64,000 nt of DNA from Haliclystus octoradiatus (lineage: Eukaryota; Cnidaria; Staurozoa; Stauromedusae; Haliclystidae): assembly GCA_916610825.1 (NCBI GenBank), contig CAKAJK010000006.1, positions 186,001 through 250,000 of the forward strand, given 5' to 3'. A model generated the notes under the pieces. It saw only the letters and a list, made by a program, of their open reading frames with translations. It did not search any database and had not been told where the DNA came from. The first letter of the stretch is position 1, and every line of letters begins with the position of its first letter. Positions 1-11,244 of the stretch are shown here, piece by piece. Made by a program: the position numbers and the translations under genes.

Positions 1-735
1 TTCCAACAATTTCATTCTTACAAAATCTGGAATCTGCAAAGTTTAAACCGCCATCGCCATGATTAAAAGCTCAATATGAAGCTATGAACGTCAACTAAAA
101 CGCCAAGTAGCTTTACGCAGAAAACGCAGCCGCGTCGATAGCATTGAAAAAGTAGACTGGATACTAAATAGAGCTGACGCGAGTTGAATTTTCCGTTTAC
201 CGTAAATAGATGGCTCTGCTTTGGATATGTCACGGCACATGCGCGCGCAGGTGGTCACAACTTCTATCTGTTTGTCAAACCCACATTTTTGGTGGGGCAA
301 TCATTTGGTTCTGCAAGTTTTTAAATTGGGGTCATATCTGAATCTTATCTTCGACTACTTTGGTTCTGGATATCATCAAAATACGACATATATAATTGTA
401 TTTTATTCCGTGCGGGCTGTCGATGATTCAATTCAAATTACAATTATCTTGGTGTGAATTTCATGGCATTGGTTTCAACTTGATTATTTTGTTGTGCTGA
501 CTCAGTGACTCAGACTGACTGTCTTCTTTCTTGTTGCTGTGTTTTGCATGCCTAGGCAACACCCAGAGACTCGCTACAGGTACGTTCTTCTACCCAACCT
601 TTAAATTTTCCGTGATGTGATGGTTCACTGTCCCTGTTTGCTTGTTTTTATTTATTATGAAACTTTTTCTTTGTTTCATTTAAATTTAAAACGTAGAGGT
701 TTGGCCCAAGGCAAGGCCCCTCCCTCAAAGGGATA
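1..735. other. Gene-free flank with one hAT-like terminus
   Basis: I see no convincing gene. The 17 bases at 202-218 are the exact reverse complement of the terminus CAGAGCCATCTATTTAC of the hAT-like MITE at 29833-30459, so this is probably one end of a related element whose other end is lost, diverged or outside the window. The short open frames here have no recognisable domain. Confidence 0.4.
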
Positions 736-963
736 TTTTTTCCTGAATATGCGGTAAGGGTAAAATACCAAACTGCAAACTCTTGCAAACTTACCAACCA
801 TGCCCAAAATGACGAAATGGTCTTCTTGTCTAGACCATTGACTTGCCAATCTGAAAGGGTTCTGACCCCCGTCTCAATGATGCTGCTTTACTCATAGTGT
901 TATTATTTTGATGAATCTCACTGTCTTGGATTAATATGGTGAAGATTTCTTTTTAGTTGTGAT

Positions 964-1937
964 CAGCGAAGGGAGTAACGATTACAAAAGTAACGGTGTT
1001 ACTTGTAATCGTTACTTTTAAGTAATTTCTACTTAAAACTAGTTACTTTTTGGGAAAAGTAACTTCTAATTGTAACTAGTTACTTTTTCATTAGAAAATT
1101 AGTAACGTAGTTTTCGCTACTTTTTATTTTTTTTTCTGTTACTTTTCACGTTACGTTTTCATTTTCCTATTGTTTTCCACGAAATATTGACGCACAACAC
1201 ATTTGTCTAAAAGGATAATACACAAAGCGAACCATAACACTTCATAGAAATCTTGCTGATTGTTCCGTGTAATGCAATAGGTACCTATGCGTTGCTGTGT
1301 CAATATTTTGTTGATATTTTGGTTCCCAAGAAAAAAACAGAAGGTACAAAAGAGTCAGAGCTAATCCAGTTTTTGGACAACTGCGATAAAAAAATTAGAA
1401 ATATAAAATGTATATCCAGCTTTAAGAGATATTTTGATCATGTTAAACACATCACTCCCAGTAAGTGCAGCATGTGAAAGACTTTTTAGTGCTTCTGGCC
1501 TGATATTTCAACCCAATAGAAGTAGATTAAACGATTTTTATTTTGAAAATTGTTTACTTAGTAAGCCAAATTCTAACATTTCAATTTTACTTGAATAATT
1601 TAATGATTTATTTTGTATCTAGGCTAGGCCTACATATGATTTATTCAGTATCTTAGATATGATTCTATTATATATGTTTCACTGATATCAATTGCATTAT
1701 TTTGATCATATTAATTGGGTTCTCTTTTTTGTGTACTCCATATTAAACCAGATGAAATTCTATACATTTGACAAGGTAACGGCAAAAGTAATTGTAACTA
1801 GTTACTTTTGAATTAAAAGTAACTTGAAATTTTCAAAAGTTCCTTTTTTGAAAAAGTAACTTCTCAAAGTAATTAGTTACTTTTTTGCCAAAGTAACTGT
1901 AACTAGTTACTTGTGAAAAGTAACTTCCCTATCTCTG
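964..1937 (+). mobile_element. hAT DNA transposon remnant, 974 bp
   Basis: The ends are CAGCGAAGGGAG on the left and, read inward, CAGAGATAGGGAAG on the right: imperfect inverted repeats that begin CAG as hAT ends often do. The flanks GTTGTGAT (956-963) and GTTGTGCT (1938-1945) match at 7 of 8 positions, consistent with the 8-bp target duplication of hAT elements. Both subterminal zones are dense in AGTAACTAGTTACTTTT-like palindromes. The interior carries the C-terminal piece of a hAT transposase. It lies in the left arm of the 753-3482 inverted repeat, and the opposite arm near 3275-3300 lacks it. Non-autonomous and decayed. Confidence 0.82.
1413..1598 (+). pseudogene. hAT transposase C-terminal dimerisation domain remnant
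   Basis: This frame reads about 61 residues ending in TAA at 1596-1598. It includes SAACERLFSASGLIF followed by RSRLNDFYFENCLL, the conserved shape of the hAT family dimerisation domain (a small-small-x-ERxFS core, then an RxxL-N/D-F segment). Upstream sequence is broken by stops and frame changes, and the catalytic DDE core was not found. It is therefore a relic of the element's transposase. Confidence 0.8.
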
Positions 1938-2712
1938 GTTGTGCTGGATCGAAAATGATGACTTCAACTTTTTCTTTCGTAGGTAGTTTCTGTAACTACA
2001 ATGTAGGCCTATAGTAAGACATGGCAATCCTGATTGTACAACAGAGTATCAACATCTTATTTATGTTTTTGGAATTTTAATTGGTGTGAACAACCCACCT
2101 TTCCGAAAACACTAACTCGTTGATAGACATCACATGTCTGTCAGCTACAAGCCTGTCTTATGCTAAATGCTATAAACTTCCTAGTTTTTTAAATCACTTC
2201 GATAAATGGTCAATTGTATATCTCGATTTAATGTGAGAGACATTTAAAGTCGAGAAAGTGAAAAACCGGCGATTTTTAAAATCTGAAAAGTGGTGAAATC
2301 ACACTTAGGTCAAGCCACTGATTTGGGTCAACCTAGATGGCTGTTACTAAATATAAGCTATCTATTTCTTCATCTATTTTTTTTTTTAAATCACTTCGAT
2401 ACATGTCTGAGCATGCCCTACTAAGATAAGTAATGAATTGTATTGCTCGTTTTAGTGTGAGAGACAATTAAAGTCAAAAAACATAAAAACCGGCTTCTTC
2501 CAAGCTATAACCGGAGAACAGATAATAAGCAAGACTTCAGAGCTTGAAAACGAGGTAGTTTTTAGCATCAGACGGGCTATAGCTGACATACATGTGATGT
2601 CTACCAACAAGTCAGTGTTTTCGGAAAGGTGGGTTGTTCACACCGACTAAATTCCAAAATCGTAAATACGAATTTGATACTGTACAATCAGGATTGTCAT
2701 GTCTTACTATAC

Positions 2713-3208
2713 CATGGATTGTATTCTAGAGATGACACAGATGCTATAAAACACACACCTAAAATAATCAAGATGTGCTATCGCACATTATTAGATGATT
2801 GTTGTCATGACAACATACGTCATGGATTATCAGTTGTCATGGCAACACAAATATATTCTTTTTAACATCGCATTTGCTGGTAAATCGTAACTTGATGGAA
2901 TGGAGCATGTCTCTCTGTTCAATAATCATCCAGAAAGTTGAATTAGAATCATTATAATAGTAGAATTGGAGTTCATTGAATAATATATAATAACAAAATA
3001 AAACAGGATATTGAAATTAGATTAAAATATGTCATCAAAATCATCAATAAACTTAATGATGAAAAAAATCAAAATCGAACTTTTTTTTTTAAAGCATTAT
3101 GGTGAACGATCAATCGCCCACGTCGTGCGATCAATCGCACACGCCGGAATGTCCAGGCATGTGTGGAGTCGTGCGTGTGCGGTCGCACGCCTTATAATAC
3201 AATCCATG
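2713..3208. mobile_element. hAT-like MITE, 496 bp, in the right arm
   Basis: Terminal inverted repeats are CATGGATTGTATT on the left and its complement, with one mismatch region, on the right (about 3196-3208). Flanks TACTATAC at 2705-2712 and 3209-3216 are identical 8-bp target duplications. The left arm of the host inverted repeat near 2008-2020 shows the uninterrupted sequence. The interior near 3110-3190 has repeated CGTGCGATCAATCGCACACG-like inverted motifs. No transposase is encoded. Confidence 0.8.
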
Positions 3209-3482
3209 TACTATACCATGTAGTTATAGAAACTACCTATGAAAGAAAAAATTGGAGTCATCATTTTCGTTTCAGCACAACTAAAAAGAAATCTTCGCCA
3301 TGCTAATCCAACACTTTGAGATTCATCAAAAATAATAACACTGTGAGCAAGCATCATTGAAACGGGGGTTGCAACTCTTTCAGATTGGCAAGCCAATGTT
3401 CTCGACAAGAATACCGTTTCGTCATTTTGGGCTTGGTTGGTAAGTTTGCAAGAGTTTGCAGTTTGGAATTTTACCCTTACCG

Positions 3483-4499
3483 AGCTCTCTGCCTGCATTT
3501 CAAAATAATTCAGTTACCAGCAGTGACATATTTTGATGTCCATTGTGGTTTCATTTGTAACAATAGGTAACACATTTGCCGCCTTTGCAGTCATCAGTTT
3601 CATCAAATCAGTTTTCATGCAATATATGTGCCAGATTGGAAAGAATGCATTGCGTGCAACCCAGACTGCAAAGTTTGTAAAGTTCGTGCCCAATATGGTT
3701 TTGGGAAAACGAAACAGCGCGTTTAAAAAGGAGAGTTTTGCGCGTCTAGAAATGGTAATAAATTTTACACTTATGCCCATAGAGGTATAGAGCGCTAACC
3801 ACAGGAGCTCCCCTGCTGCGACTTCGGCCATTTTCTTGGAGGGAAAAACAATGGTGTTGTGACGTTTTGGCAGCTTTGGCGGGAAAATAAATCAAACAAT
3901 AGATCAGCTGTTTTGAGTGGAGATAGTTCTACGCCTTTCGAGAATTGGTGAACAACAATTAAATCCCCTATATTAGAAATTATTTTTATCTGATTATTTG
4001 AAACATATTTATGGTTGAACAACATTTTACATGGTATTGTTGTGTGAACAAAAGCTGAAGGGACCTAAAGGTAAATGAAATTGCCGATATTAATTCGTAA
4101 TAAATCACACTTTACACGATTGAATTGTTCAAAATTGTCAGCGAATAGCTGTTACCCAAACTAACCAGGAAACAATTGTCTATGTTTGATGCAAGACTAC
4201 CTTTTGTTGAAAATTTGCAAAATAATATTCCTGTTTCTTCGCCGTATGAGTAACATCTCCACAAAAACACTAATCAAATTACTTGTGCTTCAAAAAGTTA
4301 AAAATCTTACAAGTCGAAAAACGGATTTATGTCACATGCCAATGGTACAGTGTGTCAATTTTTCCAAATTTTTATAAACCATGACATCTGAGATAACATA
4401 AAAAGAAAAAAAATTCGGAAAACTCCATTAACTTGTGCATTAAATTGGAAGATTTTATCCTCCAACAAAATGGCCTGTGTGGAGACATCTGCCTTTAAA
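3483..4499. other. Gene-free, repeat-derived region
   Basis: Overlapping open frames of 60-105 codons occur on both strands, none with a recognisable domain. The segment near 3620-3660 resembles the dispersed family at 5040-5110 and 49200-49400 through a shared CCAGATTGGAAAGAATGC-like word. I infer repeat-derived non-coding DNA. Confidence 0.35.
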
Positions 4500-4504
4500 C
4501 AGAA

Positions 4505-4585
4505 GTCACGGTGGCCAAGAGGTTAGTCCGCTCACCTTTATTTTATGAAGGTTGTGGGTTCAAGTCTTTGTTCGAGTCGAATGTT
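4505..4585 (+). repeat. tRNA-derived SINE head (pol III A and B boxes)
   Basis: An A-box-like TGGCCAAGAGG lies at 4512-4522 and a B-box-like GGTTCAAGTC at 4557-4566, spaced as in the 5' part of tRNA-derived SINEs. The acceptor ends do not pair and the anticodon arm is not clean, so it is not a functional tRNA. A decayed tRNA pseudogene is the alternative. Confidence 0.6.
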
Positions 4586-4804
4586 TTTGATTTTTTCACT
4601 GATTTTTCATATTCGACGCTTCAAAAGTGTCTTTAGTGCAACATACACTTACGAAAACATTAAAAAGTAGCAATTGATGATAATTGATGAATACCTACGG
4701 ATTGACCTTATTTATCAAACTTGAACTTTACTGAAAATTCAGAAATTGTGCGTCCAAATAAAAAGTGCGTCCTACTTGCTCAAGAAAAAAACTACGAAAA
4801 GTTA

Positions 4805-5115
4805 ATGCGCGCCCAGATATTGGCCGCGCACGACACAATCATATTGCAGTCTGGTGTGCAGGCCAGGATTGTATTTTTTCTCAGAAAGTGTGCGGCTGAA
4901 AGCCAAATTCTGGTGCAATTTTGCGCAGGTAGGTTATACATATAAAAAAAAGTTAGATATAAATTCGAGATGATCATGGAAATTTTGACATTTTCTTGTG
5001 AAATATGGATAAAATTACGAAATGTGCGACTGGAATTCCAGCCACGGAGGTGATTGCGCGTGCAACTTGCCCGCAACAGTATTCTTTCCAATCTGGGACA
5101 TGTGCTGCAATACAA
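4805..5115 (+). repeat. Dispersed repeat family R1, copy 1
   Basis: This stretch (GCGGCTGAAAGCCAAATTCTGG, then a GGAAATTTTGACATTTTCTTGT block, then ATGGATAAAATTACGAAATG) aligns with copies at 49085-49340 and 49355-49590. No clear terminal repeats or coding capacity were found, so the class is unknown. The two opposite-strand open frames over it look like shadows. Confidence 0.65.
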
Positions 5116-5119
5116 AAAT

Positions 5120-6120
5120 ATGTTTAGGACGTCCAGCAGCGGATTGTAAAACTAGATGATAAAATGTCACATTTTCATTTAGATACAGCCCTCCAAGTGT
5201 ACCTCTTGGGGTATTCCGAGATTTTGAAAATAGCTGATATAAAGTTTTTTGCAATTTGAGAAAGATCGGTCAAATTAGAATGAGGCAGGCCGATGACTAG
5301 ATATCACTAGATATAGTAATAATAAGAAGGTCAAGAAAGACACATTCTTTGGTTGTAACTCCAAGTTTCACGTTAATAAACAATCATCCGACAACAAATA
5401 CTAACTACAATTACAAACACATAGCTAGAACAGGAATCTAATTGCAGTTCCTATTTTTTTTATTACAATTGTTCTATTATCTAATTGTTGGGTTATTGTT
5501 ATTGTTACCAATAGATTTTTGATTCTAGAGCGAAACCACCTCCTTAGTGAAGAAAATTAAATACAGCTTCTCAACAGTAACAACATTGGGCCAAAGGCCC
5601 ACAAGGCCCTCCGCAGGAGCTAGAAAAAAGCTGCCGGAGACTTTTTTTCTAGTTAGATATAAAACGTGCAGTAATATCTTGACAGCTTGAGCAATATATT
5701 TTCAATGAATATGGCTGCTTTTACAAGCTGGTAAAGTCAATCTTTAATCCGTATTGTAAATAAATTGTATTTTGAAAAATATTTTGTTATGGATAAGAGA
5801 AATTAGAAATTTAATTTAAATGTAACAAAAAAAATGTACAAACTCAAAAATTCAAAAAATATCAGAAATTCAAAATCATAACCACTACAATATTACATAA
5901 TATATGACAATTCATTATCAAAGAAAAATAAAATCTTTGATAAAATATTTTCCTGCAACTATATATTCAAATATTCATCGAATTGTAAATGTGAACTTTA
6001 TTTGATATGATATAAGTTTATAACTAAAATTACATTGTATCAGTTACATAATAATAATTCCCATAATCCCATACAACTAATAGAATTTAATGAATGATTC
6101 AAATAATTTGAAAAGGCAAT
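5120..6120. other. AT-rich gene-free stretch
   Basis: No coding sequence or structured RNA is apparent. A short C/G-containing patch around 5588-5640 (GGCCCACAAGGCCC, then CTAGAAAAAAG / CTTTTTTTCTAG) can form a small hairpin. Otherwise it is low-complexity A/T sequence. Confidence 0.4.
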
Positions 6121-6121
6121 T

Positions 6122-6571
6122 ATCAAAACTCAGTACAAATATCGGTCAAATTTCAGACCAGTAAAAAAACTTATTAATGATTTGAGGACACGCGAACAAA
6201 AGCCGCTGATGTTGTCCCGTCAATGCGTTGTGTATTGTTTTCAATGTGACTTGTGTGATGCTAGTTATGTTGGCTATTATAACATAATCCAACACCTTCA
6301 TCAACGTATTGACGGACACACCGGTCCAGCTGTTGGCGCACACCTTCGTCACTCTCACGGTTTAACTGTCCGGAACAGTCATCACACTTTCCGCGTTTTG
6401 AATAAATACAAAAACAAAACTGATTGTCTTATTTATGAAATGCTTGCAATCAGGCGGATCAAGCCAACACTCAACACACAATCAGATTCTAGAAAATCCC
6501 GGTTGTTTGTTTTATATATTTGTAATTTTTTGATTTGTATTTATATACCTGAAGATGCCATGAATATATGA
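6122..6571 (+). pseudogene. Penelope-like element GIY-YIG endonuclease remnant
   Basis: The frame continues open upstream of the first start-like codon at 6182. It contains CVVYCFQCDLCDASYVGY, then HLHQRIDGH, then GAHLRHSHG, and ends with a block around IKPTLNTQSDSRKSRLF. This is the order of the GIY-YIG nuclease attached to the reverse transcriptase of Penelope-like elements (V-VY-x-C-x2-C, YVG for YIG, an R in the following helix, a late E). A short insertion disrupts the segment after YVGY. No reverse transcriptase was found upstream, as expected of a 5'-truncated copy. The trailing PEDAM segment and KHC-like sequence downstream fit the family's 3' end. Non-functional. Confidence 0.7.
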
Positions 6572-6754
6572 TATGGCGAAACATTGTGAAATCCCGTGTT
6601 TTTTATTGCTGTCTTTTGTTAAAAATTTAATAAGCAAGAATTTATTAAATAATAATAATTATAATAAAATGTAGCAACTTTTTAAAGTTTCAAATATTAT
6701 TTTAAAAAAACATTACATGGGCTATAAACAATTTAATAATAAAATAGTTTTTCA

Positions 6755-6940
6755 TCTTCTTTTATGAACAGTTCGTTAACATTTTTTAGATACATGTTCA
6801 TGAACAGTTCTTGAATAGTCACATACAGTTCATGAACCAGTTCATGAACATGAAATTGCTTAAAAGTTCATGAATACTTTATGACGTTTTTGACAATTCC
6901 ACGTTGATGAACTCATGAATTTATTTTCACAGGGGAATTG
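6755..6940. repeat. Diverged member of the GTTCATGAAC MITE family
   Basis: There are many copies of the palindromic word GTTCATGAAC and its half-sites (e.g. 6799-6850), and the right end reads ATTTTCACAGGGGAA. This resembles the smaller family members at 42538-42697 and 53274-53349. The left terminus is unclear. Confidence 0.45.
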
Positions 6941-8078
6941 TTACTAAAACGCAAAAGCTACCGGCCTCACAGGTCTTTAAAATGATCCCAAAGATGGATT
7001 AAAAGTTAGCAGGATTATTCCAAGGACAGTTTGACGATGAGGATTGAGCACCCATATAAATCATTTACAGTGACAAGCTTTAATGCAAGCTACAATAGTC
7101 TTCAAGAAGGCAATCTTTCATTTTAGAAAGATGATCTAAAAATTATAATAGTGATTTAATCAACCTTTGAAATGCTACAAGTTTGTTACCATTAATTGAG
7201 AAATTATATGATGGTTTGCAAGTTATGATACTGAAACTGCAATTTCCATGTATTGGACTATAGGAGTAAAAAGATGTTTTCAAGAAAACCATTGTAATTC
7301 AGTTTGAACTAGTTTTCTGGCATTCTGATTTTGTAACAGCATCCCATAATCTAGGATTGCAAGTTTGCATTTTTATCACACCCTGCACAAGACAGCTTCC
7401 ACTACCCCTTGACCTCAACTTAATTTACTAATGACCTGTAGTGAACGGATGTTAGAAACAGACACAGGTGATATCCACTATTGCCAAGCCCTCACAAATG
7501 CCATCTATTAGGCCTACTAGTCCAACGGGAATGAGTGGGCTAGGTGGAACAGGCAAATTTCTTCACTACAACGTGTACACGCAATGTTCAAGATTATAGA
7601 GTTTCCATGCTAATCACCAGCACAACTTAGGGTCATCTATTTATCCTTACAGTATAGAGGAAGAACGTGGACAGTTTGTGCTTTTTATTCTGTATGCGAT
7701 CTTACTCTTAAGCTATTTTAATCCTTTTCAGAAAGACACGTAGGTCGTAGAAGGGAAACTGTGTAATTTCTCCTGACTAGCACATCTTGAATCCATTCAA
7801 AAGCAATGCTGACTACTTTAATTTTGCTAAAATTGGTTAAGAATTCTATGTCTTTGTGTTAGATTTTCAGATGATTTATATTTCAACCGTTAGATTAATA
7901 GACACCTACTTAAGACGCTGCAATTATCCACTCAACTCATTCTCCTGTAACAGCTACTTCGATTTTTGACCGTGCCAATAGAATTAATTGAGAATTAATC
8001 TTCTTGATATTCTAAAACCCATTTGCCCATTTCCGTATTTTCTCAGAAAGTAGGCTAATGTTCAATGTTTATTTTCAG
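6941..8078 (+). other. Region upstream of the transporter; probable 5' intron end
   Basis: No coding exon was recognised. The last bases read TTTATTTTCAG (8068-8078) just before the transporter ATG, a good 3' splice site. The region is therefore probably intronic or 5' flanking, with an untranslated first exon further upstream that I cannot place. No TATA box or CpG-rich promoter was identified. Confidence 0.4.
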
Positions 8079-8079
8079 A

Positions 8080-9142
8080 ATGGTCACAACCACCAACTTC
8101 ACAGCTGTTGAAAATTGCCAATCAGAAGAAAAAGAGCCACGTGCAAGCTTCAATGTATCTGAAGAAAGAAGTGCTCTTGTTGCATCTGATTCAGGAAAGC
8201 AGCATGGTCTTACTATTCCCACTGCTGTTTTATTTATAACAGGGGAAGTTGTTGGTGGCGGTTTGGTTGCTATAGCAGATGGAGTTATAAACACTGGCGT
8301 GTTAGGAACCCCATTTTTGTTCTTAGCTGCATTGTTGAACTTTACATCATCCATATTATTTTCGTCCTGTTACCTCAAGGTATCAGCAATGAATCCTGAT
8401 CTAAGAAAAGATTCAAGGAAGGCATATACTACCATCATTAATAAAGTTATCGGCCCAAGGTCTTGCTTTATTGCCTGTTGTATTTTTCACTTTTTTTCTC
8501 TAAGTGTAACAACAATTTACCTTCTAATATCAGCCGATCTGCTATCCTTATTTTTGAAGAGCCTTTTACCGTCAATAACAATTGTCCATGATTTCCGATT
8601 GTGGTTGGCTGTTTATGCTATATTTCTATATCCTCTTACCTTATTTGGCAGTCCTAAAGAATTTTGGGGTATTGCATTGGTTGCCGTTCTCACCACTACT
8701 GTTTCAATGATTTTAATCTCATCTAAAATTTTGTATGATTCACTGGAAGATATCTACACCAATGTACCTTCACGACCAGTAACATGGAAGACTTTTTTTT
8801 CTGGAGTTGGCACGATTTTGTTTGCATTTTGTGGAGTGCCGTTTTTCCCAAATATTCAAGCTGATATGAAAAAACAACATAACTTTAAAATAGCATCTGC
8901 TTTTGGCTACTCGATAATACTGTTTGTTTATTTACCAATCAGTTGTGTTGCATATGCAGTACTTGGCGAACATACACAAGGAGATATTTTAAAGAACGCT
9001 GTCCGACCAAATGATACAAGTGGAAGTATTGTCCTTCCTTACATAAGCGTTATTTTGTTGAGTCTACACTTTGTGTTTGCTTATGTGCTCATATTCAATG
9101 CAATGGCCCAAGAAATTGAAGGAATGCTCAAAATCCCGAATA
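8080..9142 (+). CDS. AAAP-family amino-acid transporter, large 5' coding exon
   Basis: Codes for residues 1-354 of a predicted 448-residue membrane transporter of the amino acid/auxin permease family (Aa_trans fold, the group that includes SLC32, SLC36 and SLC38). A hydrophilic N-terminal tail of about 45 residues precedes membrane segments near residues 48-70, 77-97, 128-150, 172-190, 195-215, 239-257, 273-295 and 318-341. The first segment carries GEVVGGGLVAIADGVINTG, matching the family's unwound TM1 pattern. FAFCGVPFFPNIQADMK (248-264) matches the family's conserved FAFxGxxxFPxIQ motif in TM6. I chose ATG 8080, not the in-frame ATG at 8065, because AG at 8077-8078 after a pyrimidine tract looks like a splice acceptor that would remove the upstream ATG. 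The exon ends in phase 1 at GTAAGT (9143-9148). Substrate, direction and cell compartment (plasma membrane or lysosome/vesicle) cannot be read from the sequence. Confidence 0.9.
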
Positions 9143-9349
9143 GTAAGTACTATATCCGATGATAGGTTCAAGCGCTAAATTTGTATAACAATTAGATAAC
9201 GGTGCTCTACGAATACGCTAATGCGTAATGAGACATAAAAGATGCTTTAAGAATCACGAGCCTCCAAACGAGAGATCTTGTGGCCAAGTAGCTCTTTAAT
9301 TCACAAATCCGCGCGCGTTCTTCTCCCTGCGATGACATCATTTTAGGAG

Positions 9350-9445
9350 AATTTACATATGATCATTATTTTTAGCTTTTTAATGTCGAAATAAACATGT
9401 TTATTTATAGACAAAAATAGAAAATGGTTATCCGTGCGTATTAAG
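9350..9445. repeat. Dispersed repeat pair, copy 1 of 2
   Basis: An ATATGATCATTATTTTTAGC-like stretch followed by TTTTTAATGTCGAAATAAAC and AAATGGTTATCCGTG recurs with a few differences at 27425-27515, in the same intron and orientation. Sequence on the donor side also shares GCGTAATGAGACATAAAAG-like text with 27535-27560. Class unknown. Confidence 0.6.
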
Positions 9446-10270
9446 TGTAAGTAACTCCTACATACCGAAAAGAGTTATCCTGTAAACTGGTAAACGTAAT
9501 CTAAATTTATAATAATAATACGCAAGCGACTCGGTGACCAAATCACCATTGTTTCATTATACTCAAACCCTTTCTCCGCGGCGCACTTTCCGAACTTATG
9601 AGTCACATCTGGGGTATCTATATGCCTTCAGCTAGACAAGGTTTTAATTTTTACAGCTTAAATGCGATAAACTGTTCATAAATTGCGATTGAAAAACCAA
9701 AAATGATGTAATTTCGAAGGAAGTCTTGTGAAAATAAACTGCGCTGCTTTTGTTTTCTTTCTTTTTTGTTGAAGAAGTTTCTATTGTATTGAAGAGTTTT
9801 CCCGTCACGCCTTGCTGATTGTTCATTTTTCACGTTCATTCCTCACCACATTGTTCATTTTTGCAATCATTTTGTTGACATGAACGTGCAAAAGTATTTT
9901 CACATCTGCAAATATTTTATATTATTTGCAAAAGTATTTCAATATGCCCAGAAGGAGAAGAGGTAATGTCAGAACCAACAATTCTCTCAGGCTCACAAAC
10001 AGAAGACACAATTCTCAGTAAGTTTTTTATAACTGTAATGTTTGAATGCTTTATTTAAAGTCTGTGTAAGTCACGTTTGCAATTTTTCACTGTAATATGT
10101 GGGCCACGCCTAATGTCTAATGAAATAATTTACGAGAATTGATTAAATCGCAGATTAATCTTCAAACTTATCATGGCACGGAAAGTGCCTTATTAGCATA
10201 ATTTACATCATTTTGAAACGTTTTCCTATAATAGCTATGATAGCTTTGAAATGATAAATATTGAAGTTTG
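9446..10270. other. Intron sequence with no recognised feature
   Basis: AT-rich. Two overlapping 60-codon open frames on the minus strand (9644-9839) show no domain and are treated as chance frames. Confidence 0.35.
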
Positions 10271-10274
10271 GGTC

Positions 10275-10870
10275 AATTCATTGTATCAAATTTCAGAATC
10301 ACCTGTTGCTCTTACCACTCAATGATTCATGTAGAGATTTGTAACGAAGTGTTGAAGTTAATTTTGTGATCGTTACGATATAAATATAATGATTCAATAA
10401 AGACAAATATAATAATGTGAATATGTAATTCTTGATAATATTATGATAACTATTGTAAACTACTATGATGACTACTGATAAAATAAATGGGGATATTGGC
10501 TATGAGTGACAAGTCACGTGATATGAAAATAGGTATTAATAAGTCTATATGTGATTGATAGATTAATGGAATAAATTAATAATTTATTTAAAATTATATA
10601 AATTACATAAGTTACAGATTCACTCAACCAATACAGTAATAATAATTACATACCAATGTCTTTCCCTGTGAAAACCGGTTCATGAACTGATTAACTAAAA
10701 TACAATCCATATTTATTTCATTTGAACTATGTATAGTCAATATACCATTCACTTATTCATAACCCATATATTATTTAATTTTTATTATTCTATCGTTTTT
10801 TTGAAAGTACATTTTGATGAGGCATACAATGACAACGTCAACACATTGTTTACGTTAATCATCAATATAT
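10275..10870. repeat. Direct duplication, copy 1, split by a solo LTR
   Basis: The text at 10290-10339 (TTTCAGAATCACCTG..., TTACCACTCAATGATTCATG) and 10617-10780 (GATTCACTCAACCRAYACAG...) matches 11001-11240 in the same orientation. Copy 1 is interrupted by the LTR at 10340-10616; copy 2 is continuous there and so gives the empty site. Confidence 0.75.
10340..10616. mobile_element. Solo LTR, 277 bp
   Basis: It starts TGTAAC and ends GTTACA, a perfect 6-bp inverted terminus of the TG...CA type, and is flanked by GATT at 10336-10339 and 10617-10620. The paralogous copy at 11041-11055 reads straight through GAGAGATTCACTC, confirming precise insertion and a 4-bp (perhaps 5-bp) duplication. Inside are a TATAAATA word at 10379-10386 and AATAAA at 10396-10401, fitting LTR promoter and polyadenylation signals on the plus strand. 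No internal region remains. It is a different family from the 143-bp LTRs at 56.8-60.9 kb. Confidence 0.8.
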
Positions 10871-10989
10871 GAGGTAGGTGAATGGTGACCACTATAAACA
10901 GGTGTCATCTCTGTGAGATGTTAGTTAAAGTTAACAAAATATTAGAGTTTGGATCTCTCATTTATGTAATTTATGTAATTTACCGTATC

Positions 10990-11240
10990 AAATATTCAAA
11001 TTTCAGAATCACCAGTTGTTCTTACCACTCAATGATTCATGGAGAGATTCACTCAACCGACACAGCTATAATATTTACATACCAATGCCTTTCACTGTGA
11101 AAACCAGTGGTTAACTAACATAAAATTAATATTTAGTTCATTACTATGTAGTCAACATATCATTTACTTATATACGGTGGCCACTGTACTCATACATAAC
11201 CCATATTTATTTAATTTGAAATATGTAGTACAATAGAGTA
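10990..11240. repeat. Direct duplication, copy 2 (empty site)
   Basis: The partner of 10275-10870. It lacks the solo LTR and therefore shows the pre-insertion sequence. It carries no coding sequence. Confidence 0.72.
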
Positions 11241-11244
11241 TCAA

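Larger units (their letters stand above)
753..3482. repeat. Large inverted repeat with insertions in both arms
   Basis: The sequence at 753-963 plus 1938-2153 reappears inverted at 2571-2712 plus 3209-3482. For example, the run at 753-790 matches the complement near 3455-3481, and 2085-2150 matches 2575-2640. Each arm is interrupted by a separate element (964-1937 in the left, 2713-3208 in the right). The other arm preserves the approximate uninterrupted site in each case. The spacer, 2154-2570, contains a diverged direct duplication (about 2185-2290 and 2383-2500). No coding capacity is evident. It could be an old foldback element or an inverted duplication; the arm ends are approximate. Confidence 0.75.

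Noticed and set aside
3514-3831. 105-codon minus-strand and 85-codon plus-strand overlapping frames
   Set aside because: Opposed frames in repeat-like sequence with no domain or splice context.
4505-4585. Functional tRNA gene
   Set aside because: A and B boxes are present but the acceptor and anticodon stems do not pair; SINE head or pseudogene is more likely.
8055-8354. 99-codon open frame opposite the transporter exon
   Set aside because: It is the antisense shadow of conserved transporter coding sequence and has no domain.
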